From positions 130,792,568-130,856,567 of the forward strand of contig NC_067283.1 in the NCBI RefSeq assembly GCF_020740795.1: a stretch of 64,000 nt of DNA, read 5' to 3'. This document shows positions 1 through 14,100 of this stretch, piece after piece (position 1 is the stretch's first letter; every line of letters begins with the position of its first letter). This stretch comes from Apus apus (Eukaryota; Chordata; Aves; Apodiformes; Apodidae). Below the pieces are notes generated by a model. That model made no database searches. It was not told the DNA's origin and saw nothing but the letters and a program-made list of their open reading frames with translations. The position numbers and the translations under genes are program-made.

Positions 1-1029
1 GCCTTACTATAGCTTTAAAGGTCTGAACACACTTGTGTTCCTTAGGTAACCTGTTCACAGCACTGTGTTTCTGCAGCTCACTTCAGAATTTCTGCCTTTA
101 AGGAGATTTTTCTGAGCAACATATACCAAATATTACTGCTAAGAGTCATGCTGATTGAAATAGATGAGTCTCAAATAAACTGAATGTGCCTACACAGAAC
201 AAAAATGGTGCAGTAGAGTTTGTCATCTACGTCCTCTCCTTTCTTTTATTAACAAAGTTTAAAATGGGTTTTAAGAATATCTGATTATTTTGTTTCTGTA
301 GTGAAAACCTTGTTACCAATGTTGGTGTGCAGTTTGTTTGACCCATATTTGAATATGTCTAGTCCACAGCTGCAAACATGAAAGCAGAAGAGCAAAGAAA
401 CCTGCCCTTCTTTTTTAATTACTATATGGCTATAATGCATTACATTTCTTTAAACACTGCTGGCTAATATTCCATTTTCTAATTAAGAATGACTATCAAT
501 TTCCCCTTTTAATAAAGGCATACTAGTGTAAATTGCACTTTTATAGTAAATAGCTTTTTAGCTGTTGCTGTACCATACAAGAATTGTATAGTACTCTCAT
601 ATAATAACAAATTGCTTATTTTCTATTGCTTTCTAAACATGGAAAAAAAGTTCTTTTCTAGATTACAAATACAAATACTTTAAAGTCTATGTAGGTCATC
701 TGGAATTACACCTTTTTAAATATCTCTCAAGTAGGATATAATCACCTGGACCTATTCTGTGTCATTATTTCAGATCTCAAAGAGAAATATCAGCCAGGGA
801 TGTGCTGGAAAAAACTCCTAAGTGAATAGAATATGTACATCATCACTAATCTTAATTATGTATTACTAGAAAAAGGTGCAAAAGACACTAAATTTTATTA
901 TTTGCAAATAAACCACAGATAAAACATCAGTACAGCTTCACCCATCAGCCCAGGGCTGTCAAAGAGGCTGAATCCCTGGGCAATGTAACCATAATGGCCA
1001 TTTCATTATGTGAGTGTGAGATAAAGCTT
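1..1029. other. Non-coding DNA, nothing recognised
   Basis: AT-rich single-copy-looking sequence. I see no coding exon, RNA gene or clear repeat here. Confidence 0.5.
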
Positions 1030-1790
1030 TACCAGTGCTGTGGTGGTCTGGGGCCAGCAAGTACTGCCTGCCACAGCTTGCAAGGGAAGCCATTCCTCCC
1101 CTCAGCCCAGCCCTCAGCAGAAACAGCCATTGGAGAAACCCAGTGGGGTTTCCCTGTGCAGGTTTGAATCCTGCTAACTATGCTAATTCTCCCAAACAGG
1201 GCAAGACAGCAAACGAGATGTATACGCACGGAACAAGATTTATTGCAAACCAGGGTCCTAACTGTTTTAAAGCAGAAGGCAAAAGCACAGTCAAATTGTG
1301 GGGAAACTGGGTGATTGAAACAGGAATTGAGGTTAGAATGCAAAAGGTATCTTAACAATAAAGTGTACTACCAGTAGATAAAATGTTGGCAACTTACTTA
1401 GCAAGTTTTATACTAGGCCTAGAACATTAATTATCATTCTTAAAGGATTCTATAATCTTAAAATTTAATGATGAAAATTACTTAATGTTAGGTTTGCTAA
1501 TAAAGACAATAAAGGAACTAATATCTCTTACTCGTGCCACAGCTGGGTGTTCCTGCGTGGACCTTAATTCTTGAGAACTAATCTCTCTGGCAGGGGTCCC
1601 CGCTGGAGAGGTGAAGGTCCAGCACACCTCCTGGGAAAGTGCATGGGAAGTCTCCCGATCAAAGATGGGACCAGGTTTTTATAGAATAAAGGGGATTGAC
1701 AGCTGTCATTTAACTATTTAACAATACCTCCAAAATCTCTAATTGGAGGATAAAACAAAAACAGCAGAAAAAAACCATGCCCACTTCACA
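1030..1790 (-). mobile_element. Possible LTR-derived fragment, - strand orientation
   Basis: This block is less AT-rich than its surroundings and looks like part of an endogenous retroviral LTR read on the - strand. A TATA-like TATAAAAACC lies near 1675-1684 on that strand, followed by a GC-richer stretch (about 1550-1670), then AATAAA-like and TTTATTG-like strings. It abuts the 3' tail of the CR1 at 1791. On the + strand the block ends in a CA dinucleotide at about 1788-1789. I could not find a matching target duplication and the other boundary is uncertain. The open frames here (for example 1029-1358) resemble no protein I know. This is an inference from composition and promoter-like strings only. 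Confidence 0.3.
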
Positions 1791-2196
1791 AAATCGCAGA
1801 ATCACAGTTATTGAGACTGGTAAAGACCTCTGAGATCATCAGGTCCAGCCTATGACCTAACACCACCACATCAGCTAGACCATGGCAATAAATGCCACGT
1901 CCAGCCTTTCCTTAAACATCTTCAGGGACAGTGATGCCACCACTTCCCCAGGCAGTCCATTCCAATGTCTAATAACCCTTTCCATGAGGAAGTGCTTCCT
2001 AATATCCAACCTAAACCTCCCCTGGTGCAGCTTCAGGCCGAGCCCTCTTGTCCTGTCACTAGTGGTGTGGGAGAAAAGTCCAACCCCCACCTGACTACAG
2101 GCTGTCTTCAGGTAGTTGTAGAGAGTCATAAAGTCCCCCCTGAGTCTCTTCTTCTCCAGGCTAAACAACGCCAGCTTCCAGCTCTCTCTTGTGGAG
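1791..2196 (-). mobile_element. CR1 retrotransposon 3' end
   Basis: The + strand begins with the reverse complement of the CR1 tail (repeats of AGAATCACAG), followed by the typical antisense CR1 text: a 'ggtccagcc' block, a 'cttccccaggcagtccattcc' type block and a 'cttcttctccaggctaaac' type block. Read on the - strand, the frame at 1875-2190 encodes the usual CR1 C-terminal remnant ([10 protein letters not shown] and [11 protein letters not shown] strings). The element is 5'-truncated, as most CR1 copies are. It is moderately diverged. Confidence 0.85.
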
Positions 2197-5100
2197 AACT
2201 TGGTCTTGCAAGGGCAGAACATACATCTGGACATTCAAAGAACAAGAATTTGAAGAAAACTCTTGGCAGAAGGAGAAGACAACATCATGGGACAGCTTTA
2301 TGACAAACCAAAGAGAACTGGATTATAAGTCATTACCCAAAGAGAGGAGACATTTCTTGGAAAAGGCCAAAGAGGTATATAAAATTGTCTGTTTATTTAG
2401 ACACAGACTGGATGCTCTACTGGGAAACGGACACTGTATTTCAGCAATGCCAGTGGTCACCATGTATTACAGTAAGTTTCAAAAGTGAAAAAAGTCAAGA
2501 TGTAGATCAGGTTAATGAATGTCTATGATGATTATACACTGCTCATCATGTTGGGCTCCTAACTAAACAAAAAGATTTAGGGAGTGGGTTAAATGCCACA
2601 CTGTTACCAAATCCTCCCCCACAAGAGTGATTCAATCGGTTGCATAAATGTTGTAACTATATTGCAATCAACATACTCTACACATGGTGATGCAGACCAT
2701 AGAAAAGCTAATGTTAGCATCATTTATCCTCTAGTCTTGCCATTAGGACCTGTTTGTTGTTTTTGTTTTTTTTTTTTTTAATGCAAGGGAATATTCTTTT
2801 TGCTTGTATTAACAATAATTTTTATCAGACTGACTACCACAAGTAGAAAAGCATGACAAACTGTCAGGTATACACAATGTTGAAATAGTGTGGTGGTAGC
2901 AGAGTAGCATCAAGCTCATATACATCTTTTCTACTTACAATTTCATGTACTGCAAGCTACACACATGCAATAATTGAAAGTTTTATTAGAAGACAATCCT
3001 ATCTTGTAATAGTGCTCTCCAGAACTACTCTAATTGAACAGGCTCCAACCTCACTAAACCCCTTATGAGAGCTGCCTGTGGCTAAAACAAACAAAGTGTA
3101 TTTAGGCCCTTCTCAAGCACAAAACATAACAACATTTCCCCACTACGAGCACAATAAATAACCCTTAATACAGAGCAATCACCTTTTATACCAGTATTTC
3201 TGGGGACATAACACATTTCACCAGGAATATCAAATGCTCTCAGGGTAGCTACACAAGTGAAACTAAGCAGCTGCTGTGCTCCATGAAGAGCAAGCATATA
3301 CAAACTGTAGATGACAGTTACCAGGGAGGAAACATTTCTTAGAAAATAACCACTGCATTTTGAATGTCTTCATCCTGAGAGTCCAGGAAACTTACATTTT
3401 CCAAAGAAAGACTTGGGTGCTTTCACAAATCCACTACATAGCAAAAACCGTGAACTCATAGACAGTGCTTTTATGAGATTAAAATCTCCCACCATCACCT
3501 TGATGTCTCTCTTCCTCAGTCTTCTTCCTCTCTCTGTTCCATCCCCTAACATCCTCTTCCCCTTCAAAAAACATCAGCTACTTTGTCTTCGAGATGGTTT
3601 GAAACACAACTAATTTAACAACTGTAAGACAATGCTCTCAACTTGTACTTAGCTTTGAAGTCTGCTGCTTCTACTTCAGACCTGAAGAATGACTCATATG
3701 CCCAAAAACTTGTCTAAATTTGCCTGTGATACATGCTAGTCTAATAAAAGATATTGCATCCACCAACAAAATCTGTCTTTATATGTCTTTAGGCTGTCAA
3801 CAGCACCACCACCCTTATTCTTCATGTGACACAATCAATCAGTAGATTTTTTGTGTGTGTTTCCGTAAGTGATGCATAAAGCTAAAATAAACCAGGCACT
3901 GCTTGTTGTGGTTTTTTTAAGACTGATGGCTCAGAGGGAGAAGGAGAGAGCACTCCAAATAGTACTCCAACCAACAGAACTATAATTCAGACAGGAAGTG
4001 TGTGTGGGCAGTGAAGGTGCAGGGGCAGGGGAACTTGTGGTTTCACAAGACATATACAAATATCTTAACTAAAAAAATAAATTCAGAATCAGAGTAAGGT
4101 TAGAACAGAGAGTTGAACCAATGACATTAAATGTCAAATAAATTGATTAATTGAATTGGAATTACTTAAATTAATCTGAATACTATGCTTAACCAAACAT
4201 AGAGGCTTTAAGGTTGAATACTTTTGCTTCCAGGGTTTTTTTAACTTCTTCTAAAGGCTGACATCTGTCAGGAGTGTCTTTTCTAGGAGAAACAGAAAAT
4301 TCAGCTGTAACAAGAGGGAAAGATCATTTACAAAAGAAAGACAGGGGAGAATACTAGCATAGATGAAAAAAGGACATAAGCAAAATAAGACTGCCAAGAG
4401 AGGCAGCCTGTCAGGAGTGTTGGAATAAATGCACACTGGTGGAAGGGAACAGGGAGGAAATAAAAGACATGCAAATATTTTTACTAGATGTCTATAAAGA
4501 CAAAAAAATGGTGATGCTTAGAAACATGACGTAGATCAGAAGGACTTGGTGAAGGAAATGGAGGGGAATGACACATGGCTTGATCAGCAAGACAGGAAAA
4601 TTATCTCTGTGGCAGCATTGCAATCTCCATCCAAGACTATACAGGGGAAAAAAAAAAAAAGTAAATAGAAGAAAGCTTTACTAATTATGCATCAGAAACT
4701 AAAATTTAAGAAAGCTGATTTTTTAACCACTGTTTTAACATATTTCCTATTATACAATGTTAACATTCAATCCCAAGCTTCAGCAGGTATTATAAACCTC
4801 AGTTGCTTCTGGACCTAATAATTGTTTCATATATCCAGATTAATTTACTCAATTAAATGCCTGATCTGCTAAAGGCAAAGCAAACACTATCACAGCAAAC
4901 TTCTTTCATTGACTATTGCATTGATTTTAAGGAGTAATAGGGACCTGTTCTGCAAGTATCTATTTCCTTGAATAAGATGCCTATTTAAAGAGATGCGTGG
5001 GGTGATCTTCACACATCTTTCCAAACATCCAGGGTGGATCCATCAGAGTTTTATTCATATATTCATCCTTCAGCCTTCTTTAAAGGACAGTTGTAACAAC

Positions 5101-8100
5101 CAGACATCTGAGTTCCAGCATAAGCACATACCTGTACCAAACATCATCTTCTACCCAGATGCAGCTGTACTCTATAGGGAATAGAGAAGCAGTTTCACAA
5201 CTTTATCAGTGTTATTAAAAAAGGATTAGTCAAAAGGATCAAGAATGCCTGTTTCCATGCTTCACTCCATAAAGACACAAAGCTTCAAACAAAAGCTTTG
5301 AGAGGTGCATAACCTACTGTATTTGGAAGAGTATTTTGCGCTCTTCCTCCGGGTATGTGAGACATCAGCCCTGAGCTCTGCAGGGCGGGAACTTGTCCTG
5401 AAAAAGACACTGATCAGTGAGAACACAGTATGATCACAACATTTTCTGCATCAGTTTTCCTCCACAAAGTAACTCCTCTCAGCTGCCCCATAGGAGTTTC
5501 TTTTCTGCTTAGGTGCAGCAACGTTTCTTTGATCATGTTCCTTCTCAAATACTGCTTTGAACTGCCAGGAGCTCATTTTCATTTCTCATTTATATTTCAA
5601 AGTTTTTATACACTCTACCACACCCATGCTTGCTTGCTCTCTAGCACCCCAATTATTTTTTTAAGGTTTATGGCTCTCTTGTTGAAGAAAAATCACATGA
5701 AAAACATACAGAAGACCTCAGCCTTGATGTCATGAGTCTAATTCCTTTTCTTTCACCTCTCCAATTTTCACACTACCTAAAAGCAACTGCAATTCAGGTA
5801 ATTTTTATCAAAGATTTCACTATAGGTGCTCTCAAAAAGAAAAGCAAGCAAACAAAATGTCAGTATTTTCACTATTTAGTATTTCAAAGTTATGTGCTTA
5901 ATGCTGAACATTCACAAGTTGTGTAGTCTTGCAATTCAGCATTTCTAGAAATAAAATTAAAATGTTAATAGTTCTGCCAGCATAACAAACTTTTTACTAA
6001 CATTTATTTTCAGGATAATTTATAACTTTAAACTGTGACATACAGTTTAATTGATTAACTTGAGACAACATGACAAAATTTAGCTCTCCTTTATTAGATA
6101 AAATCTGTTTATATATGAGCTTTTTTTTGAATGATAGGCATTTAAGCAATTAATATACTCCCTGGTCATTGAAATGCATGTTTGTAATAAGACAATAAGC
6201 AGCTCTGCTGCTCTCTGTTAGGTTATCAAACCACAGTGTTAAATTCCCTCTGGGTTTCACCAAAAACCAGATGAAAGTTTTTGCTTTTTTGCAAGTAGAC
6301 TCTGTTGCAACAGACATGTCATAATGTGGCACCCGATGAATGAATCATTAAACCCACTCTGAGATTTGAGTGGAAACTACTGCAAACACAGAAAAAAAAT
6401 AAGAGGCCTGTAGTGGAATATTGCTCCAACCTCCATTTCATTATTTTCTGTTCTAAAATGAATTATTAGCAATACTTGCAGAACAGACTTCTAAGTTACA
6501 TCTTTTGCTACCTTCATTTTGATGATTCTGTTGGTATGAACAGGAGTCTCACATAAATAAGACTTGTGGACTAAAATCTGACATTTGACTCAAAACGTTT
6601 GTACACACATCAGGTTTAGGTATTAACAATTGTGCAGTTGTTATCCTTTCCCTGTTTCTGACCATGAGTAGATTGTGGAACAATGCATCCACCAATTAGA
6701 TTGCATTTCTTACTTAAAATATAACTTTCTATTAGGCTTTGTTGATGGGTACAGACAGTGCATAGTTATTTTCTTCCTACCTGGCTGTCTGTAACTTTTT
6801 CATTAAAAGTGTTGTGCTTCTGCTAGTAATGTTGTGGGGAGAGCAGTGCTTAGACACAGTATTTCATTTGTACAGCTGCCCTGCTTTCAGAGCAGAGCAG
6901 AATTAAAATCTGGCTGCCATGAAGACAGCAAACACATACCAGTTTTTCCCTGCCTATCTGGAGATACCGTTCTGTTTTTCTACAGTGACAGGAGATGTCT
7001 TCTGTCACATGCATGCTTTTCCCCCCCCCCAGGTATTTGGCAAAGCATTAAACATGAGAATCAGTAAAGTAATATTGTAGTAACTTCAGTAAGAACGTCC
7101 TTTGCATGTGTAATAAAAAGTAAGACTCCGATAAGGAGCTGATAAGGCTGATAAGATTCATAATCCTTACAAAAATGTAGTTGTTTAGACCCCCAAATCT
7201 GACATGGTCACATTTTTTTAGAAAATCCCTCAATTTTACACAAATAAATGAAGCTTTGGCAATATTGTTCACTTGATCCATCAAGCCACGGTAAGTTTTA
7301 TCACTTTAAGAGTATGTTTGGTATGATGTAAACTCTCCATCTGATTGAATTAAACAGATTAAGTCAGATCCTAGTGGAAGTTAGCTTTGTTACAAAGCTG
7401 CAATTCACTGATAAACTGCACTTGCATGTCATATTTTTCCTATTACCCTCTGCTCCAATTTGATAGGTCTTCTCAGCAGATGGTATTTCTAAAAAACAGC
7501 CAGATTCCAAACATTTTTACCTAAATAAGGATTTAAGGAAAAAAGTGTTCCCTGAACAACAGTTACTACCAACAGCAGATTGGTAATTTAAACTGAACTC
7601 AACTGACTAGTATGAAATAACAAATTGATTTACAGGCAAGAAATATTTCTCACACCTCCCCACTCCCCAGCTGGCCGGTGAGCAACTGAAGAAGAGTCAA
7701 CAGTTTTGTTTGTTCTCTGGAGGAGGGAGAGGGAAGGAAAAGGAGAAGGGACGCTAGTAGTTCTTTAGTATCGTCCTCTGAAAAGAAAACAGAGATTAAA
7801 TGTACCGAGGAATAGAAATTGGAGCAAAGTATGCTACTATTTATTTGTAAATAACTACAGATAATACATAAAGTGAATTTAGGTTTAGTAACAATGACTA
7901 CACAGTGAAAACAAAGGTATGCCAACCATCACCAGGGAACTGAAGGACTTATTCATGTAATAAAGAGCACACAGAACACAGACAAGGATGTCTGTTCTCT
8001 AGTAGGACTTCTGTTGCAAGGAATATTCTTCAGCAGGTTTCAAGTCTTCTCTGCTCAAAAATTACCTATTAATTTTGCAATAAGTGTATTATAATTTTTT

Positions 8101-11100
8101 TACTAAAGAAACTAATTGAGCATTTAATCAAGTATGGGAGGGGCTAACATTCTATATTGAGAACAGCATTTTTATTGTTAATTTGAACAGTATGTATACT
8201 TCACTTTTTTCTTACACTATTTTACTTATGAAATAAGTGAGTGGTACTTGTGGACCAGTCAGCTGAAAAGCCTGAAAAGATCATAAGACTATGAGATTTT
8301 CCAGTTATTTGAATCATATTAATAACAGCTCAGCTAATTAGCAATTTTAAAAGGATCAACCCACTAACAAATTAAAAGAAGTATCTGTATACAAAGACAG
8401 ATTGTTCTGTTTGGCTCCAGTCTTGATAGTAATAAATAAAAGCATCTATTGTGTGAAAGCAGGGCAATGTCTCATCTGTAGTGATAGGGATTCATTTCGG
8501 AATGACACAGTCGCAGTTTCTATTTTCTCAGTGTTTTGTGGGGTATGTTTTGGTTTCTGCTCACTGAGAGTGAAATTTAAGGTCAGAGGCTAAATGATGT
8601 CAAAATGCCTTCAAATCATTTGATGTGACAAGGCAGCTGAGCTGTTCAGGATGTGCCCCAAATGCTACAAATAGGTGGCATTTAAGGGAATACTGTTGGT
8701 AGACTTACTGTTTGTCTGCATCACATTTTTCAAGCGACCAACAAGTACATCTTTGAAAATATTGCCATCTCCTTCTAAAAGTGAAAATGCTGTTACTCTA
8801 ACACGGTGACATGGCCATAGAAAAAGTGATTCTAGAGGTATTGGCTGGATGCCCCGTTGCCCAAAGCACTGTGGTGTCTTTCATGGGTGCTATGAAACAT
8901 TGAGTTTGCCTTGGATTAGGACACTGGCAGCACAGAGCATGTGATCCCAGCCTCAGCAAAGCATTCTTTCTCTACAGCTATGGAGTGATTTTTCCTAGGA
9001 GATTAACTTGATCTAGCCTGGGCACCTGCAATACTTTTTCTCTCACATAATGGAAATGCTTTTAATCAGAAAAGCAACACAGGCTAGTAACAGGAGCCCT
9101 GTTAGTTTTCTCAAATAAAAAATAAAGCCTCTAAACCAAATAAAAGCCTCCAAAGATCCTAAACTAGTTCCCTACATATGCAGCAGAGAACTTGTATAAC
9201 TTGGAGAAAAAAAGCCACATGTACCAAAGAGAGATTGTTACAGCACATTCAAAAATTATCATGAAGGCAACCATGCAAGCTACTTGCTGGCATAATGTTA
9301 CCCTTGTAACACAACTGAAAGTTTGTTAAAATAACTTTAGAATTGCTGTTCTGAGAATATCAGAAGTTCTGTGAGCACAGTGCTCTGACTTCCAGGGGGC
9401 TAGTATCAGAAACTGTGGAAATAACAGATAGCCAAAGCTACAGAGCCTTATTCTTTAACTAATGCCAAGAAATTATGAAGTCAGTAGATATTGCAAGAGA
9501 ATGCCAGAACAAGATACATAAACTGTAGCTCAGCAATTTCCAAGAGGAAGATTATGGAAATAAATGGCTTTTACTGTATTAAAAGCTATAGTGATCTTCC
9601 ATTAAAAATCTGTTACTATCTGTCCACACCTATGATGAAATCTTTCTGTCATTTTATGCTGAGCAACTGTCAGTAACATCACAGCATAAAAGGCAAAATT
9701 TTGGCTGGTGGATCTCCAGGATAGATTTTAAACTTCCCAGGAAGAGTCTAAGCAAAAATGAACAGAGTCCTCTAGGTTTTGATTGTAGTTGAAATGATGT
9801 GCCTAATCATACACTGTAAAGATTATTTCCTAACTTTTTTAGGTTTTGTTGTTCTCAGTTGAAGCATTTCTAAACTGTATGTTAGATAAATGATCACAAA
9901 TTAAAGCAAATAATGAAAGGTAATAGCAAAAACAAGAGGGAAGAAGCACTGTAGGAAAAGTAAAAACTTAATAGAAGGGACCTGAACAAAGATGTTCCTA
10001 TGTTGGTAGTCTGAGGGAAGAAGGGTCAGATAAAGGGATTGGAGAGATAAAAAAGTTTCAAAAGTAAAGGAGGATGTATCTGGTATTTAGAATTAAAACA
10101 GTGCCTTAAATATCTTCAAGTATTTAAACCAAAGTCATGAACAGCTGAGGCTGAGTGGAAACTATCTTTTTATAAAGAACATAGCTTAAGAGTGAAAATA
10201 ATCTATATCAGATAGAATGACTTTTCGGCAATAAAAATATAAATAGCATGCAATCATACAATAACCATGCAATCAATAAACTAAATGCAATTTTAAAAAT
10301 CTGCTTTTCATGCTATGAATTATCAAGATGAATAATTTTTATCATAACTAGTCATTCAAATTCAAAACAGATACAGCACTACTTTTTTCCTTCTGTCTCT
10401 GATTTATTTTGCATCAGATTTTAAATGTAGAGTTTACAAATACGAGCAGGTCAGGGACTCAAAATTATTACAAGTGCAAATAAACAGCCTCTACACTACT
10501 TAAAATTCCAATTTTACAAAAATCCTCATTTCGGAATGTGTGTTCCACAAAACAGCTGCATAAGGCAACAGTTGATAGAAAAGATGATGCTTTTCATTAA
10601 GCCAGCTGATACAGTGGTGGCAAGAAAACCCAACTGGCTCCAGCTCCACTGAGCTGCGCCTAACTGGGTTTGGCAGGCAGCACGTGGAACAAGCTCTAGA
10701 GTCTCCTATCTTCCTTACTCTGCCAGGTCAGAGCAAAACAAGCAAGCTTAAACTCTGTCCAGAATCCCTGAGTTTCAGAAAAATCCGCAACAATCTGTCC
10801 GGTTTCATCTGAATGTGTGAAAGCAAAATTGAAATGTATAAAATGTAGTTTTCCAAATATGAGGTTACCAGTATTGATTACAGCAATTTGTATTTCTGCT
10901 GTTTTGTGGAGTGGAGGCATCAGGACTGTGTATTCAGATCCTGCATTCCCAAGAAGTTCTGGTTTATGTGTACTGAAATGCTAAATGCTTGCAATTGTTT
11001 GCTCTACTATGCAAAGGCCAGTTGGCTGGCATGTAGAACAGTTAAGCCTTTAGTGTTACTAGACTTAACATTTTCGGCAAGGTTGAATAAAGCTATTATC

Positions 11101-14100
11101 AGTGAGACTTTCCTCTGTTGTTTCAGTAATATAGCATGAGGCTTTTAAAGCAAATGCAGAGACCTTTGTGTATTACTGAGAGCTAAGCCCAAAACAAAGT
11201 TGTACCAGAAGCACTAAGTCACTTAAGAACATACAAAATTAAGACCCTTGTCTGCTTCTGTGCCAGTTGTTCCCGTGAACTTGTCCCAACAGATTTTCGT
11301 GCAGTCCCACTGAGGAGCTAGATGACTTTATTTCTATCATGTGTCCATCCAAAAATATTCTTTGAAGATGCAAGTCAGTATATGTGGCCACCAGCAAAGT
11401 CTATTTGACTACTGAGATACAAATACAGTCTGGGGGATATAACAGCATCTGCTGTTATCTGGTATGGAATTCAATTTAATGCAATTTAAAATATAATTAT
11501 AAATAAGTCCTGGTGTTGCCCAGCATTACAATGTCGACTTGGGGGTAATGGTAATAGACGCTATTAAAAAAAGAGCAAAACACGACCCCTCCTTCACAGC
11601 CTGTAGAATTCAGTACTTAAGTGACAAAATGAAGGACAGAATGATGATCATCCTGTAAGCTCTAAAAAAATACATATTTGTCTTAAGCATTTTCAAACCA
11701 TTATTAGTAAAGATCCATTAGATTTTGATTCCCTACTTTTTCCACCAAACTACTTGTTATTGTTTGTCTTCAGACACAGCTGCTAATGTGAAACCAATCT
11801 TGCTGTTGCATGCAGGTAATGCCTCATGGTTCATTTTTGCTGATTTTGATTTTCTTATCTAATGCAAAAATCAGATAGCCTGTTCAGGGTGGGCTTCTTA
11901 GCTCTCTTCCCCTTCTTTCAATGTTGTTGGCATTTCCACAGTTGAAGACTCGCTAAAGCCATAAAAACTACACCACTGAAATCACAGTTTCAGTCCCAAA
12001 ACATGAGTAGGAGATGGCCAAATGTTTAACTTTGCTCTACAGCCCACTGAAAACAATTCAAGATTTTCAGTGGTAAAATTCCTAATTTTGACAGATCAGA
12101 ATAAACTTCAAGAAAGGGATGTACTTTTGTAATACTGACTTTTAAGTGTCTTATGAGCAGCTTCTTCCAGACTTTCTTTCTGGAATGTATCACTGCTGGT
12201 TGTCTGTGCTGTGGTTAGTCTTCTGTTTCAAAAGCATGTGAACTTAGCAAATATTCACTACTGTTCTATTTTTCCTTTGTCTTATATGTTCTCTGGTTTA
12301 GCTGCATTTGCCACTCCTCACCTTTGATATTAAATGCCCTTTGGTAAAAGAACAAATTATTACAATATTGGGCCAGGTAGTTTGCTTGGTTTTAACAGGT
12401 TATATAATGCTGCTTCGAAATTTGAAGGCTTTGATGAAAATATATTTTAAAAAAAATCAAAACCATATCTATGCCAAAACACATCTGATGTACTCATGAC
12501 TTAAACCATTTAGGAATCCTCTTTTCAAAACTGTGATGAAAAAATTTACTATATAAATCCAAGGAGGGAATCTGGTAATATTTGGATCTGAAAATTATAG
12601 CTCCTAAGGAGCAAAACTACATGAAATAAATTGTAGCCTTTAGCATTTCATGCTGAAAGGTCCGTATTTACTCTAACTGCATCCTTGAAGACATAATACA
12701 GTTTACATTTTTTCTAATGTGAAGTAAAGAGGAAAAACTGTATTGGAATCCACAAAATACAGTATGTTTGATGTAAACTGTGGTTGTATTTATAGCAATG
12801 ACAGAAATCACACATTCAGACAAATAATCCTTTAGCCCATGTATCAGGAAATCAAACAGAGAGAGACTTTTTAAAATAAGAAAAAAAGATAAACTGTACC
12901 TCAGTAGATTGTGGAATAATCCATTTATTCTAAGATAGCTACATATAGCCAGTATTTATTTATTTATGTACTTTTAGCTACATGTTTTCTCAAAATAGTC
13001 CTTAAAAAATGCCCATCTAGTGCACTACATACTTTCTTTAGAAAAGCAAACAAGCTATGACTACAGTTATTACTGGCAAATGTTTTGAAAAATGTTGCCA
13101 AGTCACCACCCAAGTCAAATCCCATTCTGTCCTCAAACACATGTAAAACCAAGTGCAAGCTGCAGACCATTCCTGTGGTCTGAAAAACAAGACAGGACAC
13201 AAAAGATGGAGTTACAAAAGAGTGAGGAAAGTTATTATTAGGCAGGCTTATGAGAGGCTTGATCATATATTGGTACATAATAGAAAATCTTGTTGTTTCT
13301 AAAGCTTTCTGTGATAGTATTTCATTGGTTGATTTGGTTTTGGACTGGATTTTATAATTTGTAGGACCCCCTATATGTAGTTAAAAAACATGCACATGCA
13401 CACAGGCGATATGAACTCTGTATTGGTTCCCTCTCCTGTACATTCAGCCTCTGCTTTCCACCCCCTTATTCCATGATGGACTGGTCACACCTCATTTCAT
13501 TATTTAAATTCCAACATCCTTGCAGTCTTACTGCCTTTACAGACACGAAGCAGTTAATAGATGTGACAATTAAAATGGTATGACTTAAAGTAATAAGGCA
13601 CGTTCATACATAATTGTAATGTGTGGTTGAAGTGGTGTTGCCACAGAGGTGCAGCTATAACCAAACTGTCTGTGAGTCCTGTGCTCTTACAGTTCAGAAA
13701 TCTAACATTTAAAGGGATAAACCCATCTGTATTGCTCTTCTTTTGGTTTCCTTTGATGCCTAACAAAAGGAAAAGGAGAAGGTTTCACATACATGGTGGG
13801 TATTGGGTACTGTGAAAAATTATTTCCCTTAATTTTCAGCAACTGCATCTCCCAGCTTGTGACACAGCTGTAGGTCACTGGCAACAGAGGAAAAAAATCC
13901 AACATTTGTCACTTTTAATTAATACTTGTCAGCTTTAGGAAATGTGAATTTAAGAATAAAAATAGAGGTCAATATTTTCATCATCTTGCAACAGAATTAA
14001 AAAAAACAGTGATAGTCTCAATTATACTAACAGTGAGATCAACTGCTACATAAGTGGATATAAAGATTAATAAAATGCCAAATTAGCAGCAACTGTACTT

